Of a stretch of 64,000 bases of DNA, positions 62,401 through 64,000 are shown piece after piece. Under the pieces are notes generated by a model. It worked only from the letters and a program-made list of their open reading frames with translations, was not told where the DNA came from and did not search any database. The stretch spans positions 158,697 to 222,696 of the forward strand of contig NZ_LLZN01000113.1 in NCBI RefSeq assembly GCF_001509795.1. Direction: 5' to 3'. Each line of letters begins with the position of its first letter. Within the stretch, counting starts at the first letter, position 1. The stretch is from Streptomyces sp. NRRL WC-3605. Lineage in GTDB: Bacteria; Actinomycetota; Actinomycetes; Streptomycetales; Streptomycetaceae. A program made the position numbers and the translations under genes.

Positions 62401-63831
62401 CCAGGTGTGGATGCCGTGCGCGGTCGCAGGGGTGAGGAGCACCCGGGCGTCCGGGGAGTACTTCTCCATCCAGTCGGCCGTGGCCCGCCAGTACGCGGGG
62501 ATCTCCTTGAACGACCCCGGGTTGAGGATCGAGCCGTTCAGATACGGCCACAGGAGCCCGGGCAGCACCAGCACGGCCGCGGCCAGCGGCGCGAACCGGC
62601 GTCCGCGCACCGGCCGTGCGCCGCGCGTCTCGGCCGCCACGCCCGCCAGATGGGCGAGGCCCAGCACCAGGGCGAGCGCCAGCCCGGTCTGGAACTTGTA
62701 GACGTTGCGGAAGGGGGCCAGCCCGCCGTCCAGCCAGTCCTGCACGACCCCGTGGAAGGGGCCGCCGAACGCCCCGCCGTAGCCGGCGAGCAGGACCGGA
62801 ACGACCGTCAGCGCGGTCACCACCAGCCACCGGCGCTCCGGCATGTCCCGCCGCGCCAGCCCCGCGAGGCCCAGCCCGGCCGCGAGCGCCGAGCAGACGA
62901 CGACCACGGCGGACGAGGCGACGGTCCAGCCGGCCGGCAGCCACGCCTCCCCGAAGTGCAGATAGGCCACCCAGTTACCGGCGCCGCGCAGTGCCTCCGT
63001 CGCCGCCATGGTGTCGGTCGTGGTCTGTGAACTCTCCACGTAAGGAAGGAAGTTCTCGCCGTAGGTGCCGAGCAGCAGCAGGGGGATGACCCACCAGGCG
63101 GTGGCCAGCAGCACCCCCGGCACCCACCAGGCGATCAGCCTGCGCTGCCGAGGGCCGGGCGGGCGGGACAACAGGTAGAGCGCGGCAGGCAGCAGCGAGG
63201 CCAGCGTGGAGGCGGCGTTGACCCCGCCCATGAACGGCACGGCGAGCGCCGAGCGCAGCGCGGCGACCCGCGCGCCGTAGCGCTCGTCGGCCAGCGGCAG
63301 CAGCACCCACGGCAGGAAGGCGCCCGGCAGTGCGGCGGCCGACGTCGACCCGATGACGACGGTGAACACCGGCCACAGCGCGTACGCGGCCCCGGCCACC
63401 AGCCGCGACCCCCCGTTGCCCACGCGCAGCCGCTCGGCCAGCCGCAGCGCTCCCCAGAACGCGACCGACACGATCAGCGACATCCACAGCCGCTCGGCGA
63501 GCCACACCGGCAGCCCGACCGCGTCGGCCAGCCAGTGGAACGGCAGCATCGGCCACAGGTAGCCCGCGTACTGGTCCTGCAGTCCGCCGAAACCGCCCTG
63601 GTCGTGCCAGAGCTGGCCCAGGTCGCCGAGGAACCGCCCCGGATCGGTGGTCACGCCCAGCTTGGTGTCGAAGGTCTGCCGCCCCGGCCGCACCGCGAGG
63701 AACAGCACGAACACCACGGCCCAGAACCCCAGCAGCCAGCGCCGCGACCGCGGGCCGTCGGGCGGGCCGGCGGCGGGCGCGGGGGTGGGCACGGCCGCCG
63801 GGGGCGGGGCCTGGACCGTGGTCGTCGTCAT
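59464..63831 (-). CDS. AftD-like arabinofuranosyltransferase / GT-C polymer glycosyltransferase
   Basis: A protein of 1455 residues. The N-terminal GT-C membrane domain (~30-420, about ten helices) carries an early acidic loop (RQTFDTKLGVTTDPGRFLGDL), as in mycobacterial AftD. The DUF3367-type region follows, with at least two F5/8C-like carbohydrate modules in the middle (FDGDPATAWAEGSAGSPDGEW; TDGDLTTAWIAGDRPVIHLSW), then C-terminal helices (~1240-1400) and a Pro/Arg-rich cytoplasmic tail. AftD adds branching arabinose from a polyprenyl donor in mycobacteria; streptomycetes lack arabinogalactan, so the polymer here is unknown. Start 63831 was chosen because it overlaps the upstream stop by ATGA; a GTG at 63840 is possible. 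Confidence 0.87.
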   Translation of the reverse strand: MTTTTVQAPPPAAVPTPAPAAGPPDGPRSRRWLLGFWAVVFVLFLAVRPGRQTFDTKLGVTTDPGRFLGDLGQLWHDQGGFGGLQDQYAGYLWPMLPFHWLADAVGLPVWLAERLWMSLIVSVAFWGALRLAERLRVGNGGSRLVAGAAYALWPVFTVVIGSTSAAALPGAFLPWVLLPLADERYGARVAALRSALAVPFMGGVNAASTLASLLPAALYLLSRPPGPRQRRLIAWWVPGVLLATAWWVIPLLLLGTYGENFLPYVESSQTTTDTMAATEALRGAGNWVAYLHFGEAWLPAGWTVASSAVVVVCSALAAGLGLAGLARRDMPERRWLVVTALTVVPVLLAGYGGAFGGPFHGVVQDWLDGGLAPFRNVYKFQTGLALALVLGLAHLAGVAAETRGARPVRGRRFAPLAAAVLVLPGLLWPYLNGSILNPGSFKEIPAYWRATADWMEKYSPDARVLLTPATAHGIHTWGTTIDQPLDVVAGSRWAQRDYVPFGTPGNRRAMDAVEQALMTGSQVPGLADFLGRAGIHYVVVRNDLDPDQIGAVPTTTVKRTLEQSGYERVTGFGPVMTGGRIAPDTPLQVEGLYPRQRAVEIYRPTGADVPRPHQAGLLPVAATAVVSGGPEALLPLASELRGRAAVLAGDRHPGLGSPGVRVTGDGMRRADTRFGLVDANTSYTYTAGERNAPGAAQDAGERPHQILPLTGLAHQTVAQLRGARSVTASSYGNWLFHLPQFDPVNAFDGDPATAWAEGSAGSPDGEWLRIGFAGGRYDMPSSFEVAPLPQDGVRAAPTRVRVETEKGARDSVLRPDGSAQSVRAPAGATRWMKLTITDSVSRRSGLTGAGFSEVSLPDVRVTRMLRLPTDAEGSPADAEIVSLSRAADPTGLSATGTEAGLHRRFTTATAGTYALRAQAVPVPGEALDRLLYAVAPEQRERIVATADSTARLGAGLSARNLTDGDLTTAWIAGDRPVIHLSWPGKQAVGELVLAPAGGLSTRATEVHISSPDGAAIAGVDENGMVRFPPITTDRLDVTITGTAPLTLHNPVVDEDLRLPVGLTEAYVPALDRYRAPQPEADRPFTLPCGKGPVVAVDGELYETGARGTVRDLVERRRIDVTPCQQGREEAGVRLSAGEHRVEGGDAGPLALTGVTLTRGTVAEAPASARELTVRDWLGDRRTLSVGSGAASYLTMYENFNDGWRATLHGEELTPVRLDGWQQGWRIPAGAGGTVRLSYEPAVTYEAGLIGSAVGLALLVGLVLWRRREPNQDGPLPAPPLPGLWPGTVALTVVAVLVAGWPALLVPALALLAWRRHTLLVPLAFVALAGAGIVAAVGGGEPVGAGRGAFGHTAQLLALLGLFAALVSVRERPEETRAPAGVPPAGPLPDLPHRERGHSPLGTPPQTPPRPASGPTLSARGPGAPGPDLPAPRTGPGGPRKKDGTPTDDSPEGQGT

Positions 63832-64000
63832 GGTGGACACCGCCTGAGGATGAGGAGGAGGTTCCAGGTGGCGAACTCGCGGACGACGGGCGCCTTCACG
63901 ACGGCCTCCGCGAGGAACGGCCAGTAGCGGGAGCGCGCCGACACGATCTCGACGTCGTGGCGGGGGGGGGCCCTCCGCCGGGGGGCGCCGCCCCGGACGG
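63828..64000 (-). CDS. Upstream gene, C-terminal fragment (probable methyltransferase), truncated by window edge
   Basis: Only the last ~57 codons are in the window. The readable end is VEIVSARSRYWPFL, then AEAVVKAPVVREF, then ATWNLLLILRRCPP, which resembles the tail of class I methyltransferases neighbouring AftD-like genes; this identification is weak. The stop overlaps the AftD-like ATG (63828-63831). The first bases near 63961-64000 include a run of nine Gs and low-complexity sequence, so frame accuracy there is doubtful. Confidence 0.5.
   Translation of the reverse strand, partial: VRGGAPRRRAPPRHDVEIVSARSRYWPFLAEAVVKAPVVREFATWNLLLILRRCPP

Overview
The window reads as a chromosomal segment of a Streptomyces. 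G+C is about 72-74% by eye, third codon positions are almost all G or C, GTG starts are common, and there are several leaderless-looking promoters. I recognise an HrdA-type sigma factor, an Mbl-type actin homologue, a class F sortase, an LAETG-anchored excalibur protein, and a NirB/NirD/nitrate reductase set with GlnR-type boxes. From memory the order (ppdK, nirDB, nasA, cbiX-like, dgt, dnaG, hrdA, ABC pair, mbl, carboxylase, matB) resembles the central chromosome of S. coelicolor. No plasmid, prophage or CRISPR signature was seen.

Layout. 1-7.8 kb: the 3' part of dusB, a sulfatase-fold membrane protein, and a two-gene glycosidase operon divergent from a ROK regulator. 8.2-10.9 kb: pyruvate phosphate dikinase, closed by two stacked hairpins. 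11-13.4 kb: a lower-GC block (ZIP transporter, VOC protein, chloroperoxidase-type hydrolase) carrying a 187-bp MITE-like element. 14-15.4 kb: a sortase-anchored excalibur protein and an SDR. 15.5-29.7 kb: nitrogen assimilation genes (nirB2-nirB-nirD, nitrate reductase, a siroheme chelatase) interleaved with a TauE-type permease, a sortase with its secreted neighbour, a phosphotransferase, an M4 metalloprotease and a YdcF protein. 29.8-37.4 kb: dgt, a ferredoxin-reductase-type flavoprotein, dnaG, a coupled unknown/nucleotidyltransferase pair, and hrdA. 37.5-48.6 kb: a heterodimeric ABC exporter, an FGGY kinase, three tRNAs, a VanW protein, a DUF475 protein, a DUF1876 protein and Mbl. 48.9-54.6 kb: a biotin-dependent-carboxylase-type carboxyltransferase coupled to matB, a methyltransferase, a MerR-PP2C fusion and an ATP-grasp protein. 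54.6-64 kb: a minus-strand operon of seven complete genes and one partial gene built around a giant AftD-like arabinofuranosyltransferase.

How the genes fit together. Nitrate reductase makes nitrite. NirBD reduces nitrite to ammonium and needs siroheme, for which the CbiX-type protein inserts the iron. Both nirB2 and the cbiX-like gene carry 22-bp-periodic GlnR-type boxes just upstream of apparently leaderless starts, so one nitrogen regulon probably ties these separated loci together. MatB makes malonyl-CoA from malonate and is translationally coupled to an acyl-CoA carboxyltransferase. The 55-64 kb operon, with 4-nt stop/start overlaps at four of its junctions, combines a polymer glycosyltransferase, a PapA/condensation-type acyltransferase containing a five-unit 39-bp minisatellite, two or three methyltransferases, a permease and a Cys-poor Trm112 protein. 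I infer that it builds and decorates a surface glycan or glycolipid; it is the best candidate here for an undescribed system. A second unusual item is the MerR-PP2C fusion with a textbook 19-bp-spacer MerR operator in its own promoter.
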